Shown here: positions 22,280 to 33,600 of the stretch, in pieces
How the letters are laid out: every line of letters begins with the position of its first letter
How positions within the stretch are numbered: the first letter of the stretch is position 1
Assembly: GCA_964036295.1 (NCBI GenBank)
Contig: OZ038464.1
Span: 26,548,508 to 26,612,507, forward strand
DNA length: 64,000 nucleotides
Reading direction: 5' to 3'
Origin: Plumapathes pennacea
Taxonomy: Eukaryota > Cnidaria > Anthozoa > Antipatharia > Myriopathidae
Translations under genes and position numbers: made by a program
Notes under the pieces: model-generated
Databases searched by the model: none
The model's input: the letters and a program-made list of their open reading frames with translations, nothing else
What the model was told of the DNA's origin: nothing

Positions 22280-23489
22280 ATGGCGGGTGGGTTGGTATTT
22301 GCTTACAATAGTTTATGGCAAGCTATAACTCCTGCATATTGTCTGCGGTGGCTAAAAGCTTGCAGAACGAAGGATATGATCCTTCAGAGCCGTTTACTAA
22401 GCAAACATTATCACAGCTGTACTTTAGGGAAATTTTATTCAGTTGAAAATTCGTTTGCACGTCCATGCTCGGCTTGCGTTTCCTGTAAGCAGCGTTACAC
22501 TTCTTATCACGCACGACGCAAATACCCTGTAGTAGTTCAAGTTAACAGAAGCCAGGTGCAGTGTGAGGAATTATTACAGCGCTTTCGCAGGTACGTACTG
22601 TTGAGTTACTACTACAGTAAGTAACGCAACTGTATAATACTTATTTTGTGCGTGTGTTGCGTCATGCACTCGCAAAGCAAAATGTTAGTGTAGTTATGAT
22701 TATGCAATAGTATAAATAACAACAACAATAACAAAGTTTGGATGTACTGTATTCAACATTTTCTAAATATGGGACTTATGGGACTGGTCAATATTTATGC
22801 CAGGGGGTGGGGGGAGGGCTAGCAAAAGTTTTGAACATTAGAAAAGCTCTTGACTCCTCCTTCAGTTAGAGTATAATTGATAATAAAGTGACCCCAGAAA
22901 TAATGACCTGTCCCTAAACCTTTCAGCTGTTACATAATAACCCACTTGTGTATTATCAACCCAAGATTCATACTTGTGTTAATTTTATACAGAATAAATA
23001 TTCTAATACACAGTTTGCTGGTTAGAAGTTGCATTTCTCATATGCACTTGGGTGGATTTATGGTAAAAATTTCATTATGCAGTTTTGGAGCTGTACTTTT
23101 TACAAAAGTGTGTTAGACAAACCAACCACATGACTATTTGAATAGACACCAGGGGGAATGCCTAAACAACTGTTTATTTCTTATACACTGTAGATTCTGT
23201 AGCAGTAACAGAAGCAGTAGCAGTTCAAGATCACATATAGAAAGTAGTCATGCTGATCCATTCACCTTAACTGAGAAAGACCTGGAAACATTATCTAAAA
23301 AAATTAGAAAGGTAGGTTAACTGAAAAGCTAATAAATTGCCCCTGTAAATGAAAGTGCAACAGTGCTGTATATGAGGTTTTGTTAATTATACACACAAAG
23401 AACAGGGGGATCTCCTTGGTCCTAATAGTGAGTAAATTTTGAATGAAAAGTCATTCATACTGTAAAACTCTGGTTACATAGTAACCCCA

Positions 23490-23523
<34 letters not shown>

Positions 23524-26500
23524 TCCACTTCTCTCTCCCTTTCCATTTATGCCAAATACCACAAATAAAGAGCTTGCTGTTTTAATGTACTTCCAAATAT
23601 TTTTTCCATGCAGATATAATGTATAAAGTTTGCTCAGTTATGAGCCCCCTTCCCTACCCTCCAAAAAAAAGCTTAATATGAAGCCGCATGAGCCCAAAGA
23701 TTATAATCAGAGTTTTGTGATATTTGAGTTGGGATGGCTGGGTTTCAAAGCCATTTGGAACTTGTCTACAACATTTCAGTCACATTTCAAGTGTGATTCT
23801 TACCTGATATAATATTGAAAGTTCTAGCCCATCAAGCTTGTGCATGTGTATAACTTATTGGGATAGAGTGCTATATACATTGTGGAACTTTCATTAAGTT
23901 CAAGATTTTAAATATTTTTCTCCTCAGGAATTAAACACATCAGTCGTTTCACTGAGAGAGGTGAGCCACTATTATTTTGATGGACAAGGAAAGAACATCC
24001 GACCAATGATAGTGCTGCTGATGGCTGGTGCATGTAATTATCATACAGGTCAAATAAGGTACTGGTATATTATTTTTTAGCAAGTTCAAAGTCACCTTTA
24101 CTGTGGGTGTGAAAAATTATTCCAAACCAAAGAAATGTCTGGAGCAGTAAAAACATTTTTTGGACACTTTTCTTTTACAGGGAAATTCTTGCATCTCAAC
24201 AGACAGTGGTGATGATCTCAGAGATGATCCACACAGCAAGTTTAATCCATGATGATGTCATTGATGGAGCTGACTCTCGCAGGAACAAAACCTCTGTGAA
24301 CAAGTTATTTGGTGACAATCTTTGTGTTGTGGCCGGTGACTACATTCTGTCTTGTGCTTCTCAAGCTTTGGCAAAACTCGGAAACCCTGATGTTGTTGAG
24401 CTGTTAGCTAAAGTTGTGGACGACCTAGTTAGAGGTATGCTTATCACTGAATATGGTACAAACAATATTATAATTAATAAATTTCCACTGGTTTGCCGTG
24501 GTGTAGACTCTTATTTACCACAATTTACGTCATCACATGGTCAAAATGTTGTGGACTCACGAGGCGCTTCGCCACAACATTTAGAAATATACAGGAAACC
24601 TGTTGTATTTTGCTGCAAAACATGACATGCTGGCGTCAGCTGGCCTCAGCATCGTTGTCTGGACTCTTATTTACCATGGTAAATTGACCAATCAGAGAGC
24701 GAGAAACTAGTGCAAAAATTAATGTATATACAAACAATAGCAATATCATTTATTTCCTCATGTACAATATATTTAACACATAATATAGGACTACATGCTG
24801 TCCAGTTAGGAAATAATTGAATGCAAAAATTCCTCTGACTGCCAATTTTGGCAGTCCTTGTAATTTTTCTTATCCAATTATTTTTAAATTGGATAGCACA
24901 TAGTCCTATTACATAAAAATATATATTTGACAAAAAAAAAAGAGCAATGCAAGCACAAACGCAAGCACAAGAGAAGAAAGGACTGGTTCTGTTTTCATAA
25001 TTATATAAAAAACTTTATTGTGCTTGTGTCACTTGTTACAACCAGTCTGAAGGCCAAGGGTCTATAACTTAGGTTACTATGACAGTATAACTTATTTAAT
25101 ATGTAACCAAACCAAGATGACTTATAAACAGAAGAACGGAGGAACGGTAAATAACGAACTACACCAACTCAAAGCCAAACTCAAAATCATTTAATCGCTC
25201 CCAAAATGCCACTATCATGGAGTGATTCGTGACCAAACCACACGATAACTTATACGTGACTTGACCTGGTCACATTTAAATTGGTCTTTAACTTTTTCTC
25301 TGATCTTGGGACATGTGTAGGTGAAGTTATGCAGCTGGGGTCAAAGGAGGACCCAGATGAGAGATTCAATCATTATTTACAAAAGACCTTCAAGAAAACT
25401 GCAAGTTTGATTGCCTGCTGTTGCAAAGCTGTAAGTGCATACATGTGTTCTTCATGCTAGAAAATGTTTAACAAAGAAAGGACGGATTGGGCAAAGGGGC
25501 GCAAACTCTTGTAAGAGTATAATGCAATGGCCATATACTTGACAGCACGTACTTGTTCTTCAACCCTCCTTCCCATGCCACTTGTTTGGTTGTGGTGTTT
25601 TTTAACCCCACCCTACCCCCTTGCCCCCTCCCCCCCCCCCCCCCCCCCACTGTAACCAGATTTGTCCAACTGAGTATACAGTGTGTCACATTATTAGTCC
25701 AGCAAGTTTGCCAAATAATTAACCACCATTTTAGTGTGAGACAAAATAATGTTATTTGGTTGGATGTCAGGTTGCTGTCTTTGGTCAGTGTAGTCAAGAA
25801 GTGCAGGACATTGCTTATCAGTATGGATTGAACATAGGGATGACTTTCCAGGTACATTTCCTTGTTCTAAACCACTCACTTTCAATGCATTTTGTTATAA
25901 AGTGCAATCAATGGTCAATTTGTATTGAAAGTTTTAACATCAGTTACACTTCTCTCTTAGCTTGTTGATGATGTGCTGGATTTTGTTGCAAGTGAGGAGG
26001 AGATGGGCAAGCCTACAGCCACAGACTTGACCCTTGGACTAGCTACTGCTCCAGTGCTATTTGCCTGTGAAAAGGTACGGACTAAACTGCATTCTGACAT
26101 ACTTTAATAATACTGTGTGACTGGGTAATTTACACTTTATTGTCCTTGCATCACACATTCACTATGCATGCAGCCTCCTATGCAGCTGTGCTTAGTTTTG
26201 CTCCCTCTCTCATTTCCCAAGGACGTCCCAGCTCCAACTACTGTGTTGTTGACTTCATACAGAGCACTTTGGTGAAACTTTTGCTTGATTTTTGAGGGTG
26301 TAGAGTATATGGTATTGTCATCATTGTAAATGGACAGCTGTTATAAAGAAGGATGTTTCAAAGCATAAATGTACGCAAGTACTGTTAAGTTGCAAATTGA
26401 GAAAAAATTACATGCCCTTTTTTTTGTCCCATTTGCAGTTTCCTGATCTCAATTCACTGATCATGCGGCGTTTCAAGGAACCTGGAGATGTTCAGATTGC

Positions 26501-27250
26501 ATGGGAAGCTGTAAAAAAGGTACACATTTCGTTTTAACTCTTTCATTCCATAAGTGATCAATTTCAATTTTCCCCTTCAATCATTTCTCACCAGAAACAC
26601 AATAATATGAGGGGGGAAGGGGAGGGATTACTTTAGTAGACAAAAGAGTAATGTTGGAAATGTTAAATAAGAGCAATTAGGACTATTGCTATATCTACAA
26701 AGAGAGACATAAGATACTGAGAATAAATAATATATTAGTACAGGGAGCAATGAACACAGAATATATTTGCCAGCTACAGTACCCTAAAGGCAAGTTTATA
26801 CTCGCTAACCCCTGGATATGACAGATCAAACAGAGCACGTTGTCATGAACATCTACTAGTCTGATGGCAATATCTGGTAGCCCCAAGCTAGCAGACATGC
26901 GGCTTTCATTGCACCTTTATAGTACCACAATGTTACCAACAGATGCCAAATTGTTTGGTTTTTACTATGTAATGCTGTAGGAAGGTATTAGGGACCAAAG
27001 AAAAGCCTCAAATTCATGTTTCATGGTCCCAGAAATTTTCCATACAGCAGTTATCAGTTTATGAATTTGGTGTTTTATGAACCTTTTTTGTATCTGTTTT
27101 CCACTGTAGAGTGATGGAGTTTCCCAGACATATACCCTGGCTGAGAAGTATGCCAGGGAAGCAGTTAGACAGATTGACAGACTTGCATCTTCACCAGAAA
27201 AGCAAGCTCTGGTTCAGATCACAAAGGCAGTGATTCAAAGGAGGAAGTAA
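22280..27250 (+). CDS. PDSS1: Decaprenyl-diphosphate synthase subunit 1 (PDSS1)
   Basis: PDSS1 is the catalytic trans-prenyltransferase subunit that makes the polyprenyl tail of coenzyme Q in mitochondria, acting with PDSS2. Exons: 22280-22590, 23194-23311, 23928-24058, 24181-24434, 25321-25430, 25771-25851, 25961-26074, 26439-26519, 27110-27250; these sum to 1,341 nt (446 aa) and all phases match. Both Asp-rich motifs are intact: DDVID at about residues 210-214 in SLIHDDVIDGAD, and DDVLD at 338-342 in QLVDDVLDF. FDGQGKNIRP, QKTFKKTASLIA and MGKPTATDLTLGLAT are further family signatures. The first about 140 residues are basic and poorly conserved, consistent with a mitochondrial presequence. 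An in-frame ATG at 22232 exists; 22280 (AAGATGGCG) is preferred. Intron 4 carries a mobile-element fragment. Confidence 0.95.
23488..23521 (+). repeat. Poly-C tract
   Basis: About 33 consecutive C in PDSS1 intron 2. A second C run lies at 25626-25648. Such tracts often vary in length or reflect assembly uncertainty. Confidence 0.9.
24450..24720 (-). mobile_element. Short non-autonomous relative of the recombinase element (copy 1)
   Basis: Lies in PDSS1 intron 4. It has GTCAAAATGTTGTGGACTCA followed by CGAGGCGCTTCGCC. That matches the hairpin core of the 45.1-kb recombinase element, which reads GTCAAAAAGTTGTGGATCCA and then CGAGGCGCTTCGCC. Two inverted ACTCTTATTTACCA phrases and TGACCAATCAGAGAGCGAGA are shared with the copy at 61026-61297. 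No open frame belongs to it. Confidence 0.75.
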
Positions 27251-27333
27251 AAACTGAATTTATTAGTTTTTATGACTCTTATAAATTTGTATAAATATAT
27301 ATTTTTATTTAGTTAATTTGATTTCAGTGTTTC

Positions 27334-27339
27334 AATAAA
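27334..27339 (+). terminator. Polyadenylation signal AATAAA for PDSS1
   Basis: AATAAA 84 bp after the PDSS1 stop, before the tail-to-tail neighbour RADX. Confidence 0.6.
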
Positions 27340-27463
27340 CTGAGTTTTAACTGAGTTTTAAGAGTATGCCAGAACTCCACAGCCAAACGATTCAAAACAT
27401 TTGCCAACAAAGAGATGAACCCAACACATTACAACAGGAAGTCCAACCAACTTTACTCTACAG

Positions 27464-27673
27464 TTAACCCTTTCACTCCCCAGAGTGATCAACTTTGATT
27501 TTCTCCTTCAGTTTCTCATCAGAGATACATCATAAAGTAAGAAGAACTTGGCCTTTGATACATTGCTTAAATGATAGCTGATTAAACTATCAATTCTCAC
27601 TACATAACTCATACATTTTCCTCTTAAAAAGTTGGGAGAATCTGCATTTTGAACTTGAGAGTGAAAGGGTTAA
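27464..27673. mobile_element. MITE of the TTAACCCTTTCACTCCC family
   Basis: Left end TTAACCCTTTCACTCCCCAG, right end TGAGAGTGAAAGGGTTAA. The interior has GATCAACTTTGATTTTCTCC and AAACTATCAATTCTCACTAC. It fills most of the space between the PDSS1 and RADX stop codons and ends 8 bp from the RADX stop. Confidence 0.85.
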
Positions 27674-27680
27674 AACCACC

Positions 27681-30531
27681 TTAGCCTTGCAGTAAACAGT
27701 GTCCTTGCTCATAAGCTCGGCTGACAAGAACATCTACCTCACCCTGGCCATGGCAACATGCATCAAGAACAAACAGAAGCTGTTGGTCCTTCAGGTCTTG
27801 AGCAGCAATGTTTAATAGTTCTTTGACTGAATGACTGCCAGGGAAAATGCCATGTTTAAGTGCATGGATGAATGTACCATCCCTTTCAGAGAAGTGTGCA
27901 CTGGCATTCTTTTTGTCATTTGGGTAACCCTCAGCTGTGCTGGTGTTTGACAGGTTTGCTGTGTCGTCAAGGTTTTCTTCACTGGTATCATTGTCTGGGT
28001 GAACTTTTTCCATGCAGTCAGCTTCCTTGCTCTGCAGTGGCAGGAATAATACAGTGATAGTCACAGGATGATGAGCATCCAGTAGCACAAGCCTCCAGTA
28101 GCTGTTTACTAGACCAAACCCTTCCTGATATGCAACAGGAATTTTGGGAGCTCCTCCATATCTCTGACTGCACACTTTTGGAATTCCTGTCGGAAGACTG
28201 TGATTGCCAAGCTTTGGAGTCTTATCTGCCTGTTCCCACCAGTCCTCATCCAAGATTACATGGGGAAAATATGTGGTGTTGCACTCTGCTTCAGAATTGT
28301 CTTCAGTCACTTCTGACAAAGGGATGTGTTCCACTGCCACAACTATGCCCTTCAGATGTAACCTTATGTGCTCTTGGTACTGCATCTCCTCAAAGATATT
28401 TTGGACTTCAACCAAATCTACTAAACATCCTGGGGAGAGCTCTTTGAAAGAAACAGGTAATGGAGGGAAGGTGTAGAGACCACCGAAACATGATTTTTCC
28501 ATTACTTGCCCTTTGACAGCTGATGACGTTCTCCATTTAATGATGTCCCTCACAACAACATTGCTGCCGAATGGTATGTCCTCAAAATCTCTGGTATGAC
28601 ATAGAACACTAATCTGTGATTGTGCGGTAGTCACAAGATGGGAATACGCTTGGTTGTTTTCTCTGACATTGTTCACATGTCTTCTCGTGTTTGAGTTTTG
28701 AGTCCAAACTTGGAGCATCATTTTAGTGCAAACAAGGACTTTGCCAAGTTTAATGGCTTTCAGGACATCTGGCTGGGAGCAGGCAAAGATCTTCACAATG
28801 ATTGGATATTTGCTAGTTCCTGAAGAGAATAAGATCACCTACCAGTAAGGATTGCTGAGCTAAGACTGATAGCAACATCAAAAGTGAGTATTTTACCACT
28901 GAAGGCTATTATGCAGTAGGTATATCATGCATATACATTTTAATACCCTATCTCAGACCAAAATTTGCGATTTTCGACCCTATTTCAGACCAAATATGAA
29001 AATCTCCTACCCTATTTCAGACCAAAGGCTCAAAATCAACACCCTATTTCAGAGTAAAATGCTGAAAATAATACCCTTTGGGGCAGCACATACCTAGATA
29101 TGACTTATATATGGGAGTACCCTGCTCCCCCTGGGAGTAAATGTTGCCTGTAAACATAAATGATACCAGTTTACTTACCATCTTGGAGATGGACCCAAAT
29201 GTACATCCTATAGCCTTGCATTCCCCGCTTCTTCTCTCGCATATTAGAGCTGAAAAATGTCACCACCCCTGTGATGTCACAGATCAACCCAGATAAACAG
29301 CTGAAAAGGTCTGCTTTTTGTACAAACCTGTAAATTGTAGGTCAAAAAAAATCCAACATTAGGAAATGGCCATTATATAGTAGTACTGATAAAATGAATT
29401 AATGTTCCTTACATTTGCATACTTTGACATTCCAACTTCATAATTTTGCCCTTACTGTATGATTGTGTAAGTTAATTCCAACTGCAATCATCTCCCCCCC
29501 CCCCCCCCCTTTTTTTTTTCCAGGGCTTGGCTTTTTGATTGCAATTGGAATTGACTCATTCATTACTGTACATGCCTGTACGATACATCCGGTATTTTCC
29601 ACAGTGGTGACATATCTGCCTCTTCAAGCTTGTAAATCTTACTGATGGGATTGGCGGGTTTGACAGAGATCTCAATCTGCACTGATCTTTTGTCACTATA
29701 CACAGCACTGCTGCTCCCTTGGTCAATTTTTCTTGACACACAATAGTCGGCAATAACAATGACGTCGCCCACACTAAGGCTCTTGAACAGACGAGCACAA
29801 GTCGAGTCCAAGAGACGCACAGATGCAATCGCGGACCTGTCTTCGATTTCTAAGTAAACCTCGTACGGAAACCTCGCGTTTGTGTCCGAAGGCTTGCCGA
29901 AATGATGCAGCCTTGATTTGCTTACGATCTTAGCGACTACAGCTGGGTACTGATCAGATAGAGTTTTCCAGAACGTTTCTAGGTCGGCCAGCGTTATTAT
30001 CTTATCAATCCTGTTTCTTAGCGTAAGGTCTGGCTTGCAGTCCCATACTGAACCATAATAGTCTTCGTCGTTCCACAGGGGGAGGTAGTAGTCACGGACG
30101 CTTCCCAAAGGCACCTGAGTTCTCTCCGGTTCGTCGGAAGTTTCCTGCAGCTCCGATACATAATATATTGGCAATTTGCCTGCTGAATTCTCAACCACAA
30201 CCAGATCTTTCAAAATGAGAAATGGCTTGGCTCCTACAATGTTCTGACTACAGTATACCGCGCTTTCTGTTATCGAAATGACGACATCCCTTTGAAGAAT
30301 CCTCTTGTAGACGAACTTGTTGAGGCTTTGGTGCAACAGACACTTCACTCTGATCACGCGGCCATCGCTAATCACAACATCGAATGCATCGCGCTCAGAT
30401 GGTTTCTTCGCCTCAGCGGGGAAAGTGATGTCGGGTACGTACCTGTAAATATCTAATACAGTGAAGGGGCGGTGAGCTCCGAAATCTCCTGCAGTGCAAG
30501 ACAACTTGGAAAACTCGCTTGCGTCCGCCAT
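27681..30531 (-). CDS. RADX: RPA-related RADX (CXorf57) single-strand DNA-binding protein
   Basis: RADX is an OB-fold protein that binds single-stranded DNA at replication forks and restrains RAD51. Exons: 29576-30531, 29179-29327, 27681-28819; total 2,244 nt, 747 aa, phases closing. Family stretches: DYYLPLWNDEDYYGSVWD, KIITLADLETFWKTL, SRLHHFGKP (vertebrate RADX has closely similar LALWNNEDPYG and LRYYGKP), then IFACSQPDVLKAI, FGGLYTFPPLP and YQEHIRLHLKGIVVAVEHIP. It is shorter than vertebrate RADX (about 855 aa) with a divergent C-terminus. Intron 1 requires a GC donor (TACAG|GCATGT); the nearby GT four bases on would shift the next exon into an early stop. It is divergent from FTCD, with only 154 bp between start codons. 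Confidence 0.88.
28935..29145. repeat. Degenerate CCCTATTTCAGACCAAA repeat
   Basis: In RADX intron 2. The phrase CCCTATTTCAGACCAAA or a close variant occurs four times, followed by GGGGCAGCACATACCTA and GGGAGTACCCTGCTCCCCC. A diverged partial copy (ATTTCAGACCAAAATG ... GGGGCTGCACATAACTA) lies near 62760-62945. Confidence 0.7.
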
Positions 30532-30685
30532 TTTGTTCGCTCTTTAGTTCCCAGGCTGCCAGCATTAAATTTACTAGCCGCTGACCATACCGTTTGTCGT
30601 TTCAAAACACCAGACAAGGGAAACATTTCCAGATTCATTTCTAACTCATTGTTTTTTTTTTTGCCGTTTTACACTCATCGGCAGC
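30532..30685. promoter_or_regulatory. 154-bp bidirectional promoter RADX / FTCD
   Basis: Only 154 bp lie between the two divergent start codons, so both 5' UTRs are short or one gene starts inside the other's leader. No TATA box seen. Confidence 0.6.
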
Positions 30686-33600
30686 ATGGCTAGAATTGTT
30701 GAGTGTGTTCCAAACTTCTCGGAAGGTCAAAACAAGGAAGTTGTTGACGCGATTGCCCAAGCAATAGCTGCCAGCGAGGGTTGTTCTCTGTTGGACGTGG
30801 ACCCTGGCTTTTCTACCAACAGGACAGTTTACACATTTGTTGGCGCGCCTGAAGACGTCGTGGAAGGAGCCTTAAGCGGGGCCAGAGTCGCTGCGCAGCT
30901 CATAGACATGACTAAGCATAAAGGTACTTGAGTTACACATTAAAATTTTAGCGTGACATTTATAGAATTTTGTGTTTTCAAAAACTATATAGTTTTTTTA
31001 GTTCTATATATTTTTAAACTAAGTTTTAAAATTATAAACATAATTTTTTATTAGGGACGGTCGAAAACTTTGACAACACTGCCAAGCACTTGATGTTCGA
31101 ATACTTTAGTATTATTATGCTTGTGATGAACAGGCCAATATTTCAATATTTCAATATTGAGATACCCCCCAGGAGGGGTACTCCTCAAAATTTTAAGTGG
31201 GAAGCTGGGAGTGGTCTGGAGGTTGTTTTTCTTTGTGTGAAATTGAGGATCAAAGGTGCAAGCAACAAGAATATACTCTTTGGCACCCAGAGTAGGGTTA
31301 GATATCAACATATTATGTTAATAGTTGAGTCCTGATTTTTGACCACATCACTGCAGTTGTGGTTATAGTTCTGTGTCCCCTTTAGGAGAGCATAAGAGAA
31401 TGGGTGCCCTTGATGTCTGCCCATTCATACCAGTCCAAGGAGTGACCATGTATGACTGTGTTGAGTGCGCAAAGATGTTTGGAGAGAGAGCTGCGCAGGA
31501 GCTCGGAATTCCAGGTCAGCTGAGATCATCTTCACCATGAAAACCTCAGTGCATAACTCAGCCCAGTTCCTGAATAGTGATCAGACTGACAAGCCGATTC
31601 TTTTAGTGCAGTTTATTAGGTTCAGTACGGAGAAATGGAAGGTGACTATTGATTTCCTAATACTTATATTCTGGGGCTGAATGTTTATGAAGTTGATCAT
31701 TATCGTGTACCCAGTGTCCACATGCACCTTTATACCTTCTTTCTTTTCCTCTGACCATGTGCAGCCCCTACAACCTGTACTACATAAATAATTAACTTGG
31801 TCAAACATTTATTTTCTGTTTCAGTGTTCATGTGTGGCTTTGCTGCTGAGCAGGAGTATAGAAAGACAGTTCCACAGATCAGAGAGGGTGAATATGAGGG
31901 CTTGGCCGATAAGGTTCGTGGACCAGTATTATGTCTAAGACATAATGTACAAATATTGAAAGATCAACTTACACTGTGCAGCCATTCTCCTACATCAATC
32001 TTGCAACCTTTGTGTACACCAATTTAATGGTCTGTCCCTCTGTAAGTTATGCCAACTGTAACAAATTTTCATGCAGGAGGTTCAGGCCCAACATGGCCAG
32101 CACCTACCCCACCCCTCTTTCCCTCACCCCCGAGTGAAACAACTTTTGCCAAACATTTATTCCAAATGACCTCTTTTCACTTTCACATTCCCTAATGAAC
32201 AAAAGGTTCCAACTAGCTCTTTAAAGTGGGTGATCAACATATTTAGAGAAAAGGCATGTATAAGTTTACTGAAAAGTTGAAGACAAGACACAAAATGCAA
32301 GGAGACTTCCACAGAAAGTGAGAGAGTTAGCAGGTTTAATTTGCTGTCTTGCAGTAGACATAAAGAACACTAAGATTGACTGTGTGAACAATCTTTGAAT
32401 AGGACACACAGTCAACAGTAAAATTGGGTTTGTTTTATATTGCAAGGAGATAATGTTAATTTACTATTGTTTGTCCTTGTCTCTTAGATCAAGAAGCCTG
32501 AATGGAAGCCAGATTATGGCCCAGCAGAGTTTCTACCATCCTGGGGTGCAACAGTAGCTGGGGCCAGGAAGTTCCTTATTGCCTATAACATTAACATTTT
32601 GGGCACTAAAGAGCAAGCACACAGAATTGCCCTGAACCTAAGAGAGCAGGGCAGAGGGCCAGGCCAGGTAAGCCAGAATTACATACCCTGCAAGTTTGGT
32701 CAAGTTCAGTTTTCTCTTTTCATAGCAAGAAGAATTTGCCAGTAAATAAATTCTGGGCCTGCTTTTTTGAAGCAGGATTAGGCTAATCCTGGATTAGGTT
32801 TAAACTTTCTTCTTGTTTTTAAGCCTGAAAATGTGAAGGTTTTGTCCACAACAACTTCCTTGATACTTTTAAAGCTGGAACAAGCTTTTTAATCCATCTT
32901 TGAACAAAACCTTGCAGTATTGGCAGAGAGATTGAGAGAAAGAATTTTGTTAATCCTAGATTAGCTTAATCAGCTTTCAAACAACCGTGGGCACTGATGT
33001 AGCTACTGTATCAACTCTCATAACATCACTCATACATTTTCTTCTTGAATGGTTAGGAGAATTTTTATTTTGAGCTTAGATGAGAAGTTTAAAGTCCCAT
33101 GATTTATACCATAGTTCTCCCAACCTGGACAAAATGTATCAATGAGAGAATCAATATTCTCACACACCACTGGGAGCTTTTGTCAGCCTTTACTCAGTAA
33201 GAACCACACAAACAACTAGAGAAAAACCTGACCTGAGAACAGACCAGTTGCCCCACTAACTCTCCTCAAACACAACCACCTAGACAACTGAAACATATTC
33301 ATCTATATATCTTGTGAAATAAAATGTCTTGTTTAATGTCGTGTAGCACTGACGATTCTGTGTTTTCCTTTCCCATTTGCAGGAAGGGCGACTAAAGCAA
33401 GTCCAAGGGATGGGCTGGTACCTTCAGGAAGCAAACTTGGCACAAGTGTCTGTTAACTTGTTAGATTACAAGGAGACAGGGATGCAAACAATATTTGAAG
33501 AGTGTGTCAAAGACGCCAAGGTATCAATAATCATACCTTGCCATCTAGGATACCGACCACGTACCGACCACATACCGACCATATACCGACCACGTTACCG

